This document shows, piece by piece, positions 1 through 9,367 of a stretch of DNA of 64,000 bases. Position 1 is the first letter of the stretch. The number at the start of each line of letters is the position of its first letter. Under the pieces are notes generated by a model. It saw only the letters and a program-made list of their open reading frames with translations, did no database searches and was not told where the DNA came from. The DNA lies in the NCBI RefSeq assembly GCF_012849375.1, contig NZ_CP051684.1, positions 992,001-1,056,000 on the forward strand. Reading direction: 5' to 3'. This DNA comes from Duganella dendranthematis (lineage in GTDB: Bacteria; Pseudomonadota; Gammaproteobacteria; Burkholderiales; Burkholderiaceae_D). Position numbers and translations under genes: made by a program.

Positions 1-798
1 CGCAAACAGGTGCGACGCTTCCACCGCGCGCATGCCCTTGTCGCGGCCGTGGTCGAAGGCCATCGAGGCGACGATGCCGACGCCCAGGCCCAGCGACACG
101 TACTGCTTGATCACGTCCGAATCCATGGCGGTCAGCACGATGTCCGGCTTGACGCCGGCCTGCGCGAACGCCGCATCAATATGGCCACGGCCGGTAAAAC
201 CGACGTCATAGGTAATCAGCGGGAACTCGGCCAGGTCTTCCAGCCTGATCGGCGAACGCGACAGCAGCGGATGGCCATCCGGCACCACGATCAAATGGCT
301 CCAGCGGTAGCACGGGAACGACACCAGGTCCGGGAACTGCGACAGTCCTTCGGTGGCGATGCCGATGTCGGTCTTGCCGGACAAGATCCATTCGGCAATG
401 TGCTCAGGCGCACTCTGCTGCAAGGCGATGCGCACGTCCGGATAGGCGGTGCGGAAGCTCTGCACCACTTTCGGCAGCGCGTAGCGCGCCTGCGTGTGGG
501 TAGCCGCCACGCTCAAGGTGCCGCTCTGCTGGCCGGTATATTCCAGGCTGGCCTGTTGCAGGTTCTCGGCCTCGATCAGCAGGCGGTCGATGATCTTCAA
601 GATCCCTTTGCCCGGCTCGGTCATGCCGGTCAGGCGCTTGCCGTTGCGTTCGAAAATCACGACGCCCAGTTCGTCTTCTAGCTCACGGATCTGGCGCGAC
701 ACGCCAGGCTGCGAGGTGAACAGGGCATTCGCCACTTCGGTCAGGTTGTAGCCACGACGGGCTGCTTCGCGGATGGACCGCAGCTGTTGAAAATTCAT
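1..798 (-). CDS. cysB: CysB-type LysR regulator of sulfur assimilation (3' end cut by window)
   Basis: Reads from the ATG at 798 leftwards and stays open to base 1, so 266 codons are visible and the C-terminal part is missing. The start [20 protein letters not shown] and the helix-turn-helix [18 protein letters not shown] are those of LysR-type regulators. [10 protein letters not shown] near residue 100 is the inducer-pocket motif of CysB, and GFTGR and [11 protein letters not shown] follow as in that protein. CysB responds to N-acetylserine and activates sulfate-uptake genes (family knowledge). The start codon overlaps the cysA stop codon (ATGA), so the regulator is translationally coupled to the transporter. 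The related paralogue Cbl cannot be fully excluded. Confidence 0.93.
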   Translation of the reverse strand, partial: MNFQQLRSIREAARRGYNLTEVANALFTSQPGVSRQIRELEDELGVVIFERNGKRLTGMTEPGKGILKIIDRLLIEAENLQQASLEYTGQQSGTLSVAATHTQARYALPKVVQSFRTAYPDVRIALQQSAPEHIAEWILSGKTDIGIATEGLSQFPDLVSFPCYRWSHLIVVPDGHPLLSRSPIRLEDLAEFPLITYDVGFTGRGHIDAAFAQAGVKPDIVLTAMDSDVIKQYVSLGLGVGIVASMAFDHGRDKGMRAVEASHLFA

Positions 799-1865
799 AT
801 GGAGGCTCCTTCGTCCACGAACACCCGCAGGCGCTTTGGACGTACAACTAAAGTTTCGCCTTCTTTCAGGCCCAGGGAGCTGAAGCGCTCATTCGGAATC
901 ACTGCTTCAATCAATTCGTTGGTATCGTCGCGTTCCAGGTCCAGCTGGGCCAGCGGGCCGATCGCATGCGCGCGGCGCAGCTTGACCACAATGCCTTCGG
1001 CGCCCGGCGTGTAGCGGTCCACTTCCAGCTCGTGCGGACGGACATAAGCCGTGCCTTTGCCGGCCGCGCCGCCTTCGCCCGGCACGGTAAAGCTGGCGTC
1101 GCCGCTGGCCAGGATGCCGTCCTGCACGCGGCCGTGGAACACGTTCACATTGCCGAGGAAGCCGTAGACGAATGGCGAGGCCGGATGGTTGTAGACCTCG
1201 TCCGGCGCACCGATCTGTTCGACGTTACCCTTGTTCATCAGCACCACCTGGTCGGCTACTTCCAGCGCTTCTTCCTGGTCGTGGGTGACGAAGATGGAAG
1301 TGACGTGCAGCTCGTCATGCAGGCGACGCAGCCAGCGGCGCAGTTCCTTGCGCACCTTGGCGTCCAGCGCACCGAACGGTTCGTCCAGCAGCAATACACG
1401 AGGTTCAACTGCCAAAGCCCGCGCGAGCGCAATGCGCTGACGCTGGCCACCCGACAGTTGCGGCGGATAGCGGTCGGCCAGCCAGTCCAGCTGCACCAGT
1501 TCCAGCAGGTCTTTCACCTTGCGGCGGATCTGGTCTTCCGACGGACGTTCGCTGCGCGGTTTGACGCGCAGGCCGAAGGCGACGTTTTCAAACACGGTCA
1601 TGTGCTTGAACAGCGCGTAGTGCTGGAACACGAAGCCGACCTGGCGCTCGCGCACATGGCTGCGCGACGCATCCTGCCCTTCCAGCAGCACCTGGCCCGA
1701 GTCCGGATGTTCGAGGCCGGCGATGCAACGCAGCAGCGTGGTCTTGCCGCAGCCGGACGGGCCCAGCAGCGCAGTCAGCTCGCCTTGCGGGAAATCCAGC
1801 GACACGTTGTTGAGGGCGACGAAATCGCCGAAACGCTTGTTGATGTTTTTAACTTGGATCGTCAT
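795..1865 (-). CDS. cysA: Sulfate/thiosulfate ABC transporter ATP-binding protein
   Basis: 356 residues. Walker [10 protein letters not shown] is at residues 35-43, the signature LSGGQRQR at about 137-144, Walker B VLLLDEP at about 157-163, and the switch histidine lies in [11 protein letters not shown]-terminal regulatory domain of about 110 residues follows, the usual layout of CysA/MalK-type ATPases. It powers sulfate import by the CysT/CysW channel. The gene starts four bases after the cysW stop and overlaps cysB, so cysT-cysW-cysA-cysB form one transcription unit. Confidence 0.96.
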   Translation of the reverse strand: MTIQVKNINKRFGDFVALNNVSLDFPQGELTALLGPSGCGKTTLLRCIAGLEHPDSGQVLLEGQDASRSHVRERQVGFVFQHYALFKHMTVFENVAFGLRVKPRSERPSEDQIRRKVKDLLELVQLDWLADRYPPQLSGGQRQRIALARALAVEPRVLLLDEPFGALDAKVRKELRRWLRRLHDELHVTSIFVTHDQEEALEVADQVVLMNKGNVEQIGAPDEVYNHPASPFVYGFLGNVNVFHGRVQDGILASGDASFTVPGEGGAAGKGTAYVRPHELEVDRYTPGAEGIVVKLRRAHAIGPLAQLDLERDDTNELIEAVIPNERFSSLGLKEGETLVVRPKRLRVFVDEGASI

Positions 1866-1869
1866 GGTA

Positions 1870-2760
1870 TTACTCCGAAATGCGGGCGTCGTCAGCGACG
1901 GATTCGTTCAGGCGCCAGGCGATAAAGGTTTTCACCACCAGCGTCACCAGCGCCAGCAGCGCCAGCAGCGACGCCACGGCAAAGGCGGCGGCAAAGTTGT
2001 ATTCGTTGTAGAGAATTTCCACTTGCAGCGGCATGGTGTTGGTCTCGCCACGGATGTGGCCGGACACCACCGACACCGCGCCGAATTCGCCCATGGCGCG
2101 GGCGTTACACAGGATCACACCGTACAGCAGGCCCCACTTGATATTCGGCAGCGTCACGCGGCGGAAGGTGTCCCAGCCCGACGCGCCCAGCACGATGGCG
2201 GCCTCTTCTTCTTCGCTGCCCTGCGCCTGCATCAGCGGGATCAGCTCGCGCGCCACGAACGGGAAAGTGACAAAGATGGTGGCCAGCACAATGCCCGGCA
2301 CCGCGAACAGGATCTTGATGTCGTGGTCCATCAGCCAGGGGCCGAAGTAGCCTTGCGCGCCGAACAGCAGCACGTAAATCAGACCGGAGATCACCGGCGA
2401 CACCGAGAACGGCAGGTCGATCAAGGTCAGCAGGATGCTCTTGCCACGGAATTCAAACTTGGCGATGCACCACGAGGCCGCCACGCCAAACACCAGGTTC
2501 AGCGGCACGGCGATGGCGGCGGTAATCAGCGTCAGCTTGATGGCCGAGATGGCGTCTTCGTCGATGATCGCGGCGACGTAGGCGTCCCAGCCTTTTTTCA
2601 GGCCTTCGTAGAATACCGACACCAGCGGCACGAACAGGAACAAAGTCAGGAAGATCAGCGCGATGGCAATCAGCACGATGCGGACCCAGCCTGGTTCCAG
2701 GCTCCTCGGCGCCGACGGCAATTCGCCGCGACGGGCGACAGTAACAGGCGTAGCACTCAT
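1870..2760 (-). CDS. cysW: Sulfate ABC transporter permease CysW
   Basis: 296 residues with about six membrane segments. The ATPase-coupling (EAA) loop is seen around [19 protein letters not shown]. With CysT it forms the inner-membrane sulfate channel. The first 40 residues are a cytoplasmic tail rich in Arg, Pro and Ser. It sits between cysT (two-base gap) and cysA (four-base gap), as in the standard cys operon. Confidence 0.95.
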   Translation of the reverse strand: MSATPVTVARRGELPSAPRSLEPGWVRIVLIAIALIFLTLFLFVPLVSVFYEGLKKGWDAYVAAIIDEDAISAIKLTLITAAIAVPLNLVFGVAASWCIAKFEFRGKSILLTLIDLPFSVSPVISGLIYVLLFGAQGYFGPWLMDHDIKILFAVPGIVLATIFVTFPFVARELIPLMQAQGSEEEEAAIVLGASGWDTFRRVTLPNIKWGLLYGVILCNARAMGEFGAVSVVSGHIRGETNTMPLQVEILYNEYNFAAAFAVASLLALLALVTLVVKTFIAWRLNESVADDARISE

Positions 2761-2762
2761 GA

Positions 2763-3638
2763 TTATTTCCCCGACTTTCCGCGCGCCCAGGCTTGCAGCA
2801 GATTAATCCCCAACAGCAGCAGGAAGGACACCACCAGCATCACGGTTGCAATCGCGGTGGCGCCGGCGTAGTCGTACTGCTCCAGCTTGGTGATGATGAA
2901 CAACGGCGTGATTTCCGACACCATCGGCATATTGCCGGCGATGAAAATTACCGAGCCGTATTCACCGGTAGCGCGGGCGAAGGCCAGCGCGAAGCCAGTC
3001 ATCAGCGACGGCATGATGGTCGGGAACACCACGCGCGAAAATGTCTGCCAGGCGTTGGCGCCGAGACTGGCGGCGGCTTCTTCCAGTTCACGTTCCGCGT
3101 CTTCCAGCACTGGCTGCACCGTGCGCACCACGAACGGCAGGCCGATGAAGGTCAGCGCGATCACCACGCCGACCGGCGTGAACGCCACCTTGATGCCCCA
3201 CATGCCTTCAATCACCTGGCCGAGCCAGCCATTGGCCGAATACAGCGCGGTCAGCGTGATGCCTGCCACCGCGGTCGGCAGCGCGAATGGCAGGTCGACC
3301 AGCGCGTCGATGATGCGTTTGCCGGGGAATTCATAGCGCACCAGCACCCACGCCACGATGCCGCCGAAGATGACGTTGATGAACGCGCCGAGCAGCGAGG
3401 CGCCAAACGTCAATCGGTAAGAAGCCATCACGCGCGCCGACGTCACCGTGGTCCAGAACGAATCCCAGGTCAGCGTGAACGTTTTGAGGAACACCGCAGA
3501 CAGCGGGATCAGGACGATCAGCGTCAGGTAGAAAATGGTGAAACCCAGCGAGAGCCGGAATCCCGGCATCACGCGGAATGGTGCGCCCCGCTTGGCCACC
3601 GGCGGGGTGACCTCGGATGCTGCAAGAACAGCTGACAT
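2763..3638 (-). CDS. cysT: Sulfate ABC transporter permease CysT (CysU)
   Basis: 291 residues when started at the ATG at 3638 ([10 protein letters not shown]). This start is preferred because AAGGGAG lies seven bases upstream, while an earlier in-frame start would add 25 residues unlike the family. There are six predicted membrane segments and the EAA loop [19 protein letters not shown]. It is the partner permease of CysW and the first gene of the cysTWAB unit. The Shine-Dalgarno sequence can pair with a stretch just upstream (see the hairpin at 3646-3672). Confidence 0.95.
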   Translation of the reverse strand: MSAVLAASEVTPPVAKRGAPFRVMPGFRLSLGFTIFYLTLIVLIPLSAVFLKTFTLTWDSFWTTVTSARVMASYRLTFGASLLGAFINVIFGGIVAWVLVRYEFPGKRIIDALVDLPFALPTAVAGITLTALYSANGWLGQVIEGMWGIKVAFTPVGVVIALTFIGLPFVVRTVQPVLEDAERELEEAAASLGANAWQTFSRVVFPTIMPSLMTGFALAFARATGEYGSVIFIAGNMPMVSEITPLFIITKLEQYDYAGATAIATVMLVVSFLLLLGINLLQAWARGKSGK

Positions 3639-3645
3639 GAATGCT

Positions 3646-3672
3646 CCCTTATTACAAAACCTTCTATAAGGG
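3646..3672 (-). promoter_or_regulatory. Hairpin that can hide the cysT ribosome binding site
   Basis: On the minus-strand mRNA, CCCUUAU (3672-3666) can pair perfectly with AUAAGGG (3652-3646) across a 13-nt loop. The second arm contains most of the AAGGGAG Shine-Dalgarno sequence, seven bases before the cysT ATG. The pairing is visible in the sequence; a regulatory role is inference. A comparable structure precedes tauE next door. Confidence 0.45.
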
Positions 3673-3733
3673 CTGCATGTTCTCACCTCTGCTTCATAAT
3701 ACAAACGAAGCAATAGTCATTTGATTAGATGAT

Positions 3734-4510
3734 TCAGCTATATACGAGCTTTGCCGCAACGGCAACAAGTGTTACCGCCAGCAAGCCCCGCAACAGGCGC
3801 TCGGGCACCGCGCGCGCGGCATAGGCGCCGATGGTGATGCCGGGCAGCGAACCGACCAGCAAGGTCAGCAGCAAGCTCCAGTTGATCGAGCCCAGCCACC
3901 AGTGGCCGACGGCCGCGATGGCGGTCAGCGGCACGGCGTAGGCGATGTCGGTGCCGGCCACTTCGGCGGCGGTCAGGCGCGGATACAGCATCACCAGCAG
4001 CGTGGCGCCAATCGCGCCGGCGCCGATAGACGAGATCGTCACCAGCGTGCCCAGCACGGCGCCGGAGACGATGGTGGCGCTGCTCAGCGCACGGCCTTGC
4101 AGCTGGCGTTCCGGATGGGCGGTGATCCAGGCCAGCATCTTGCGCTTGAACAGTAGCGCGATCACGGTCAGCAGCACCGAGCTGGCGATCATGTAGCGGA
4201 TGATCTGACCCATTTCTTTGTTGAGTGTGCCGAAGTGCTTGAGCGCCAGGCTGGCGAAGAAGGCGGCCGGCAGCGCGCCGATGCACAGGCGGCGCACGAT
4301 GTCCCAGTGGACGGTGCCGCGCATTTTATGGGTGAAGGTGCCGACGCCCTTGGTCAGCGAGGCAAACGCCAGATCGGTGCCGACCGCCACGGCGGGCGTG
4401 ACGCCGAACAGCAAGGTCAACAGCGGCGTCATCAGTGAGCCGCCACCGACGCCGGTCATGCCGACCAGTAAGCCGACTGCGAATCCTGAAACGACAAACT
4501 GCACATCCAT
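3734..4510 (-). CDS. TauE/SafE-family sulfite/sulfonate exporter
   Basis: 258 residues, almost entirely hydrophobic with about eight membrane segments. It has the glycine-rich repeats of the TauE/SafE (DUF81) family: GLLVGMTGVGGGSLMTPLL near the N-terminus and GALLGT/GAGAIGATLL-like segments in the second half. Family members export sulfite, sulfoacetate or related anions. Its place between a sulfate-binding-protein gene and cysTWA points to export of a sulfur oxyanion, which is inference from context. A long inverted repeat covers its Shine-Dalgarno region. Confidence 0.85.
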   Translation of the reverse strand: MDVQFVVSGFAVGLLVGMTGVGGGSLMTPLLTLLFGVTPAVAVGTDLAFASLTKGVGTFTHKMRGTVHWDIVRRLCIGALPAAFFASLALKHFGTLNKEMGQIIRYMIASSVLLTVIALLFKRKMLAWITAHPERQLQGRALSSATIVSGAVLGTLVTISSIGAGAIGATLLVMLYPRLTAAEVAGTDIAYAVPLTAIAAVGHWWLGSINWSLLLTLLVGSLPGITIGAYAARAVPERLLRGLLAVTLVAVAAKLVYS

Positions 4511-4514
4511 GCGA

Positions 4515-4556
4515 TTTCCCCAAAGTAGGCCCGAAGGTTAACCTACTCTGGGGAAA
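4515..4556 (-). promoter_or_regulatory. Long stem-loop enclosing the tauE Shine-Dalgarno sequence
   Basis: The minus-strand mRNA just before the tauE ATG at 4510 reads UUUCCCC-AG-AGUAGG, a 12-nt loop, then CCUACU-UU-GGGGAAA. The arms are perfect complements except for a symmetric 2x2 internal loop, giving 13 base pairs. GGGGAAA, the only Shine-Dalgarno-like sequence before this start, lies in the 3' arm and would be paired. There is no uridine tract, so it does not look like a terminator. Translational control is inference. Confidence 0.55.
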
Positions 4557-4595
4557 GATCCAAACAACGGAAAACTAATAAGCTTATTTGCTCGC

Positions 4596-5234
4596 TTATT
4601 TGTTTGGCTGTGGGGTCACGCGCAGATATGGGCGCTCGGCGGTAAAGCCTTTTGGATATTTCTGCTTCAGCACTTCCGGATCCTGCACGGTCAGCGGAAT
4701 GATGACGTCGTCGCCATCTTTCCAATTGCCGGGCGTGGCCACCGTGTAGCCATCAGTCAGTTGCAGCGCATCGATCACGCGCAGCACTTCGTCGAAGTTA
4801 CGGCCGGTGCTCATCGGATAGGTAATGGTCAGGCGCACTTTCTTGTTCGGATCGATCACGAACAGCGAGCGCACGGTGGCCGTGGCCGATGCTTCCGGGT
4901 GAATCATGTCATACAGGCCCGAGACCTTGCGGTCCGCGTCGGCGATGATCGGGAAACCGACCACGGTCTTCTGGGTTTCTTCGATGTCCTTGATCCAGGC
5001 TTTGTGCGACTCGGCCGGGTCGACCGACAACGCGATGGCTTTCACATTGCGCTTGTCAAATTCAGGCTTCAGCTTGGCGGTCAGGCCCAGCTCGGTGGTG
5101 CAGACCGGCGTGAAGTCGGCCGGGTGCGAAAACAGCACCACCCACGAATCGCCAGCCCATTCATGGAACTTCAGTGGGCCGATGGAAGAATCTTGTTCGA
5201 AATCAGGGGCGGTATCGCCCAGGCGGATAGTCAT
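4596..5234 (-). CDS. 1-Cys peroxiredoxin (Prx6/AhpC-TSA family)
   Basis: 212 residues from the ATG at 5234. The peroxidatic motif PADFTPVCTTELG puts the catalytic Cys at 45. No other cysteine is present, and PVCTTE plus the long C-terminal domain (KDGDDVIIPLTV, PYLRVTPQP) is the Prx6-type layout. It should reduce H2O2 or organic peroxides using an external thiol in the cytosol. It is 22 bases downstream of the small hydrolase gene, in the sbp gene string. A peroxiredoxin inside a sulfate-uptake locus fits control with cysteine/redox supply, but that is inference. Confidence 0.93.
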   Translation of the reverse strand: MTIRLGDTAPDFEQDSSIGPLKFHEWAGDSWVVLFSHPADFTPVCTTELGLTAKLKPEFDKRNVKAIALSVDPAESHKAWIKDIEETQKTVVGFPIIADADRKVSGLYDMIHPEASATATVRSLFVIDPNKKVRLTITYPMSTGRNFDEVLRVIDALQLTDGYTVATPGNWKDGDDVIIPLTVQDPEVLKQKYPKGFTAERPYLRVTPQPNK

Positions 5235-5256
5235 GTTGGTCTCCAGAATAAAAAGG

Positions 5257-5817
5257 TCACGCGGACAACGCACCATTGTGCGCTTGTTCTGACAGAAAAT
5301 ACAAGGTTTCCAGTCCTTCCGGCCAGTCGCCCAGGCCGGACTCCGCATTGATGTGGCCGAGCGGTCCACCGTTGATGAAGCGGCTGCCCCAGCGCTGTGC
5401 CCACAAGGCGGCGCGCGGCGCGGCCATCCACGGATCGTTGGTGCTGCCGACCATGATGGACGGCACGGCCAGCGCCTGCTGCGGCAGCAAGGACGCCACA
5501 TTGAACTTGTCGGGATCGGCCGGCGCCACCAGCAGCAAGCCAGCCACGCCGCCGGCATTGCGCGCCACGCTGTGCACCGTGGCCAGCGCGCCGAAGCTGT
5601 GGGCAACGATCAGCATCGGCCGTGGATCGTTGCCGCGTTGGCGCAGCTGGTCTACGCGCGCCGACCAGCGCGGCAGGTCGGGTACTTCCCAGTCATCCTG
5701 CTGCACCCGCTCGAAAGCGGGGAACAGCCGTTGCCAGCGACTTTGCCAGTGATCCGGTCCGCTGTTATGCAGGCCGGGCGCGATCAGCACGCGAAACTGT
5801 TCAAAGACGCTGGTCAT
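5257..5817 (-). CDS. RBBP9/YdeN-type alpha/beta serine hydrolase
   Basis: 186 residues, the usual size of this small hydrolase family. The opening APGLHNSGPDHWQSRW is diagnostic. A catalytic triad can be assigned as Ser74 in AHSFGA, Asp128 in STNDPW and His155 in GPLGHINAESG. The substrate is unknown; family members include serine hydrolases of uncertain physiological role. The gene starts 16 bases after sbp ends and is followed closely by the peroxiredoxin, so the three are probably co-transcribed. Confidence 0.88.
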   Translation of the reverse strand: MTSVFEQFRVLIAPGLHNSGPDHWQSRWQRLFPAFERVQQDDWEVPDLPRWSARVDQLRQRGNDPRPMLIVAHSFGALATVHSVARNAGGVAGLLLVAPADPDKFNVASLLPQQALAVPSIMVGSTNDPWMAAPRAALWAQRWGSRFINGGPLGHINAESGLGDWPEGLETLYFLSEQAHNGALSA

Positions 5818-5833
5818 TAGCTTACCTCGCAGA

Positions 5834-6838
5834 TTACTTGTTAGGCTGGTAAATCTGGTCGAACAGGCCGCCGTCGGCGAAGTGGGTCTTCTGCGCCTTG
5901 GTCCAGTCGCCGGCTACGTCAGCCAGAGTGAACAGCTTCACTTTCGGGAATTGGCCGGCGTATTTCTTGGCGGCTTTCTCGGTGGCTGGACGGTAGTAGT
6001 TTTTGGCGATGATGTCCTGCGCTTCGTCGGTGTACAGGAAGTTCAGGTAAGCCTCCGCCACCTTGCGGGTGCCGCGCTTGTCGACCACTTTATCGACCAC
6101 GGCCACCGGCGGTTCCGCCAGGATCGAGACCGACGGCGCGATGATGTCGAACTTGGTCGGGCCCAGTTCCTTCACGGCCAGCAGCGCTTCGTTTTCCCAG
6201 GCGATCAGCACGTCGCCGATGCCGCGCTCGACGAAGGTAGTGGTGGCGCCGCGCGCGCCGGAATCCAGCACCGGCACGTTTTTATACAGCTTGGTCAGGT
6301 AGTCCTTGGCGCTGGCTTCGCTACCGCCCGGCTGGCGCAGCGCGTAGCCGTAAGCGGCCAGGTGATTCCAGCGGGCGCCGCCAGAGGTTTTTGGATTCGG
6401 GGTGATGACCGATACGCCTGGCTTGACCAGGTCGGCCCAGTCCTTGATGCCCTTAGGATTGCCCTTGCGGACGAGGAACACGATGGTTGAGGTGTACGGG
6501 GTGCTGTTGTGCGGCAGCTTTTTCTGCCAGTCCGGCGACAGCAACTTGTGTTCGGCGATGGCGTCGATGTCGTAGGCCAGTGCCAGCGAGACCACGTCGG
6601 CCTCCAGACCGTCGATCACCGCGCGGCCCTGTTTGCCGGAACCGCCGTGCGACTGCTTGATCTTGACCGTGTCGCCGGTCTTGGTTTTCCACTCTTTGGC
6701 AAATGCTGTGTTGACGTCCTGGTACAACTCGCGGGTTGGATCATACGACACGTTCAACAGCGAGATGTCCGCTGCCATTGCTGGGGCGACGGCGGAAATG
6801 GCGAGAACAGCAGCGGCAATAATTTTTTTGGACAGCAT
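5834..6838 (-). CDS. sbp: Periplasmic sulfate-binding protein
   Basis: 334 residues. The N-terminus [20 protein letters not shown] is a Sec signal peptide, with likely cleavage after [21 protein letters not shown] and the segment [20 protein letters not shown] are conserved in the Sbp/CysP family and line the sulfate site. It delivers sulfate to CysTWA. It leads a minus-strand gene string (hydrolase, peroxiredoxin, tauE) ahead of cysTWAB. The upstream region has a -10-like TATAAG but no good -35, as expected of activator-dependent promoters. Confidence 0.95.
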   Translation of the reverse strand: MLSKKIIAAAVLAISAVAPAMAADISLLNVSYDPTRELYQDVNTAFAKEWKTKTGDTVKIKQSHGGSGKQGRAVIDGLEADVVSLALAYDIDAIAEHKLLSPDWQKKLPHNSTPYTSTIVFLVRKGNPKGIKDWADLVKPGVSVITPNPKTSGGARWNHLAAYGYALRQPGGSEASAKDYLTKLYKNVPVLDSGARGATTTFVERGIGDVLIAWENEALLAVKELGPTKFDIIAPSVSILAEPPVAVVDKVVDKRGTRKVAEAYLNFLYTDEAQDIIAKNYYRPATEKAAKKYAGQFPKVKLFTLADVAGDWTKAQKTHFADGGLFDQIYQPNK

Positions 6839-6926
6839 TTGATTCCCCTAGTAGTGAAGGTCTCCAGATTACTGCTGCCCCTTATAAATGAGAACTAAGC
6901 TTTTATCAGTTCTATATACCGAAAAA

Positions 6927-7310
6927 TCATATGAATCGGTTATACAGCACCACCGCCCAGGTGGCGATCGCCAGCAAACAGGTTAGCAATACTGCCGCGC
7001 TGCCGAAATCCTTGGCGTTCTTGGACAGAGGATGGCGCTCCAACGAGACCCGGTCCACCACCGCTTCGATCGACGAATTGATCAGCTCGACAATCAAGAT
7101 CAGCATCAGCACGCCGATCAGCACCAGCTTTTCAAACGCCGACACGCGCAACAGCAGCGCAATGATGGTGCCGACGACAAACACGCTGACCTCCTGGCGG
7201 AAAGCGTGTTCATTCCGCCACGCCGAGCGGAAGCCATCGAGCGAGTAGAAGAACGCCTGGTGGATACGTTTGAGGCCGCTTTTACTCTTGAATTCGCTGA
7301 TCGGTTGCAT
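6927..7310 (-). CDS. dgkA: Diacylglycerol kinase, prokaryotic integral-membrane type
   Basis: 127 residues, close to the usual 120-125. Three membrane helices are visible. The core motif ELINSSIEAVVDRVSLERHP followed by KNAKDFGSAAV contains the conserved Glu/Asn and Lys/Asp residues of DgkA. It phosphorylates diacylglycerol released during periplasmic glucan and lipid A modification, returning it to phospholipid synthesis. No strong Shine-Dalgarno sequence is visible. It is divergent from the IclR gene, sharing a 95-bp intergenic region. Confidence 0.95.
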   Translation of the reverse strand: MQPISEFKSKSGLKRIHQAFFYSLDGFRSAWRNEHAFRQEVSVFVVGTIIALLLRVSAFEKLVLIGVLMLILIVELINSSIEAVVDRVSLERHPLSKNAKDFGSAAVLLTCLLAIATWAVVLYNRFI

Positions 7311-7334
7311 GGGAATAGTTGTGCGTTGTGAATA

Positions 7335-7386
7335 GCATATTATGCACCTTTTACCACATTATGGTATAAATCAGGTATCCCTTACC
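7335..7386. promoter_or_regulatory. Cluster of three short palindromes between dgkA and iclR-like gene
   Basis: GCATA-T-TATGC (7335-7345), TACCA-N5-TGGTA (7352-7366) and GGTA-N5-TACC (7374-7386) lie in the divergent region. The last two share the TACC/GGTA half-site. IclR-family regulators commonly bind short palindromes and repress their own genes. A role as the autoregulatory operator is inference. Confidence 0.4.
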
Positions 7387-7405
7387 GCATTGCACCAACC
7401 ACATC

Positions 7406-8185
7406 ATGAAAATCGAATCCGTTCCCGAGCAGAAGACCACCATCCAGGTGATCGAACGCATGGTAGCGCTGCTCGATGCGCTGGCCAAGTATCCCGACCC
7501 CGTCAGCCTCAAGGAATTGTCCAAGGTCTCGGGGCTACACCCGTCCACCGCCCATCGCATCCTGAACGACATGGTGGTCACCCGCTTTGTCGACCGGGTC
7601 GAACCGGGCACTTACCGGCTCGGCATGCGGCTGCTGGAACTCGGCAATGTGGTCAAGAGCCGGCTGTCGGTGCGCGAAGCTGCGCTGGATTTCATGCGTG
7701 CACTGCACAAAAAAACCCAGCAGACCATCAATCTGTCGGTGCGCCAGGGCGACGAGATCGTCTACATCGACCGCGCCTTCTCGGAACGCTCGGGCATGCA
7801 GGTGGTGCGCGCCATTGGCGGCCGCGGCCCGCTGCACCTGACCTCGACCGGCAAGTTGTTCCTGTCGGTGGATGAGCCGAAAGCCATCCGCGCCTATGCC
7901 ACGCGCACCGGGCTGGCCGGACACAACAAAAATTCGATTACCGATCTGGGCAAGCTGGAGCGCGAACTGGGGCTGGTGAAGTCACGCGGCTACTCGCGCG
8001 ACAATGAAGAGCTGGAGCTTGGGGTGCGTTGCATGGCCGCCGGCATCTACGACGACAGCGGCAAGCTGATTGCCGGACTGTCGATCTCGGCGCCGGCCGA
8101 CCGCTTGCAGGAAGATTGGCTGGAAGATCTGGTGCTGACTGCGCGCCAGATCTCCGTCACGCTGGGTTACATGCCGGTCGAATAA
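7406..8185 (+). CDS. IclR-family transcriptional regulator
   Basis: 259 residues. The N-terminal winged helix-turn-helix spans about residues 10-70 (VSLKELSKVSGLHPSTAHRI), followed by the IclR effector domain with GRGPLHLTSTGKLFL and a C-terminal GIYDDSGKLIAGLSISAP. The ligand is not predictable from sequence. The 3' end overlaps the convergent pbpG gene by 19 bases. Likely target sites are the palindromes just upstream of its own start. Confidence 0.93.
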   Translation: MKIESVPEQKTTIQVIERMVALLDALAKYPDPVSLKELSKVSGLHPSTAHRILNDMVVTRFVDRVEPGTYRLGMRLLELGNVVKSRLSVREAALDFMRALHKKTQQTINLSVRQGDEIVYIDRAFSERSGMQVVRAIGGRGPLHLTSTGKLFLSVDEPKAIRAYATRTGLAGHNKNSITDLGKLERELGLVKSRGYSRDNEELELGVRCMAAGIYDDSGKLIAGLSISAPADRLQEDWLEDLVLTARQISVTLGYMPVE

Positions 8186-9237
8186 GCACCGGTGCTGCTG
8201 CCGCCGCCGACCAGGTTGGCCGGACGCAGCGCTTCCAGCCATTTGCGCATGCGGCCGGCGTCTGCCGTCCGCGATTGCTTGCCCTTGGAATCCAGGAACA
8301 CCATGATCACCGAGCGGCCTTCAATGACCGCCTGCATCATCAGGCAACGCCCTGCTTCATTGATGAAACCGGTTTTCTGCAAACCGATCGCCCAGTCCGG
8401 GCTGGCCACCAGATGGTTGGTGGTGCCGAACTGCATCGGCCGGCCGTTGCTCAGTTCCACCGTGGCTTTCGGATCGGTGGAGAACTGGCGCAGCATCGGC
8501 TGCTGATACGCCGCCATCGCCAGCTTGGCCAGATCGCGCGCGCTGGCCACATTCATTTTCGACAAGCCGTTGGAATCGACGTAGTGGGTGTCGCTCATGC
8601 CCAGTTCACGCGCCTTGGCATTCATCGCTTCCACAAACGCCGGACGGCCGCCCGGATAGTTGCGGCCCAGTGCCGAGGCGGCGCGGTTTTCCGAACTCAT
8701 CAACGCGATGTGCAGCATATTGGCGCGCGTCATCTGCGTGCCGACTTTCAGGCGCGAGCTGCTGAATTTTTCGCGGTCCACATCCTCGTCGGTCACGGTG
8801 AGGATTTCGTCCATGTCCTGCTTGGCTTCCACCACGATCAGGCCAGTCATCATTTTGGTGATGGAGGCGATCGGCAAGGCAACGTTGGAATTCTTTTCAA
8901 ACAGCACTTCCGAGTTGGCCTGATCCAGCACCAGCGCCACGTTGGATTTCAGGTCCAGCGGATCGTGCGTGCTGTTCAGGCCGGCGAGGTCACCCATGGT
9001 CGGCACGGCAGGTGCCGCTGCCAGCACGCGCTGGTAGACCACCTTACGCTTGCCCTTGACCTTGATCACGCGCTTGACCATGCGGTCGCTTGCATCGGCG
9101 GCGGCCACGCGCACCGGTTGGCGCTTTTTCAGCACCAGCTTTTTATTGGGCGCGCTGCCGGCGTCGGCTGCCTGCACGGTAATGGCTGCGGAAGCAAACA
9201 TCAGCGAAATAAGGGCGCTTAATGCGAGTTTGATCAT
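8167..9237 (-). CDS. pbpG: D-alanyl-D-alanine endopeptidase (PBP7/8-type)
   Basis: 356 residues from the ATG at 9237 (MIKLALSALI), which opens a clean signal peptide ending VQA-AD. A basic linker of about 60 residues precedes the S11 peptidase domain. Active-site motifs are SITK (Ser125/Lys128), SEN (182-184) and KTG (288-290). It cleaves peptidoglycan cross-links in the periplasm and lacks the C-terminal membrane anchor of PBP5-type carboxypeptidases. The gene is convergent with, and overlaps, the IclR gene. Confidence 0.92.
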   Translation of the reverse strand: MIKLALSALISLMFASAAITVQAADAGSAPNKKLVLKKRQPVRVAAADASDRMVKRVIKVKGKRKVVYQRVLAAAPAVPTMGDLAGLNSTHDPLDLKSNVALVLDQANSEVLFEKNSNVALPIASITKMMTGLIVVEAKQDMDEILTVTDEDVDREKFSSSRLKVGTQMTRANMLHIALMSSENRAASALGRNYPGGRPAFVEAMNAKARELGMSDTHYVDSNGLSKMNVASARDLAKLAMAAYQQPMLRQFSTDPKATVELSNGRPMQFGTTNHLVASPDWAIGLQKTGFINEAGRCLMMQAVIEGRSVIMVFLDSKGKQSRTADAGRMRKWLEALRPANLVGGGSSTGAYSTGM

Positions 9238-9367
9238 TCGTATCCCCAAAAAAGAAATCAGCCAAGACCCGTTGCAGTGTAGCAAAACGCTGCGCCAGCG
9301 CAAGGAAATTTAACACTCATCGCACCAATGGTTGTGTTGGCGCAATAGAGGAAAAAACAAGCTAGTC

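Noticed and set aside
1..681. Plus-strand frame of 223 codons at the window start
   Set aside because: It is the antisense of cysB, whose motifs are unmistakable.
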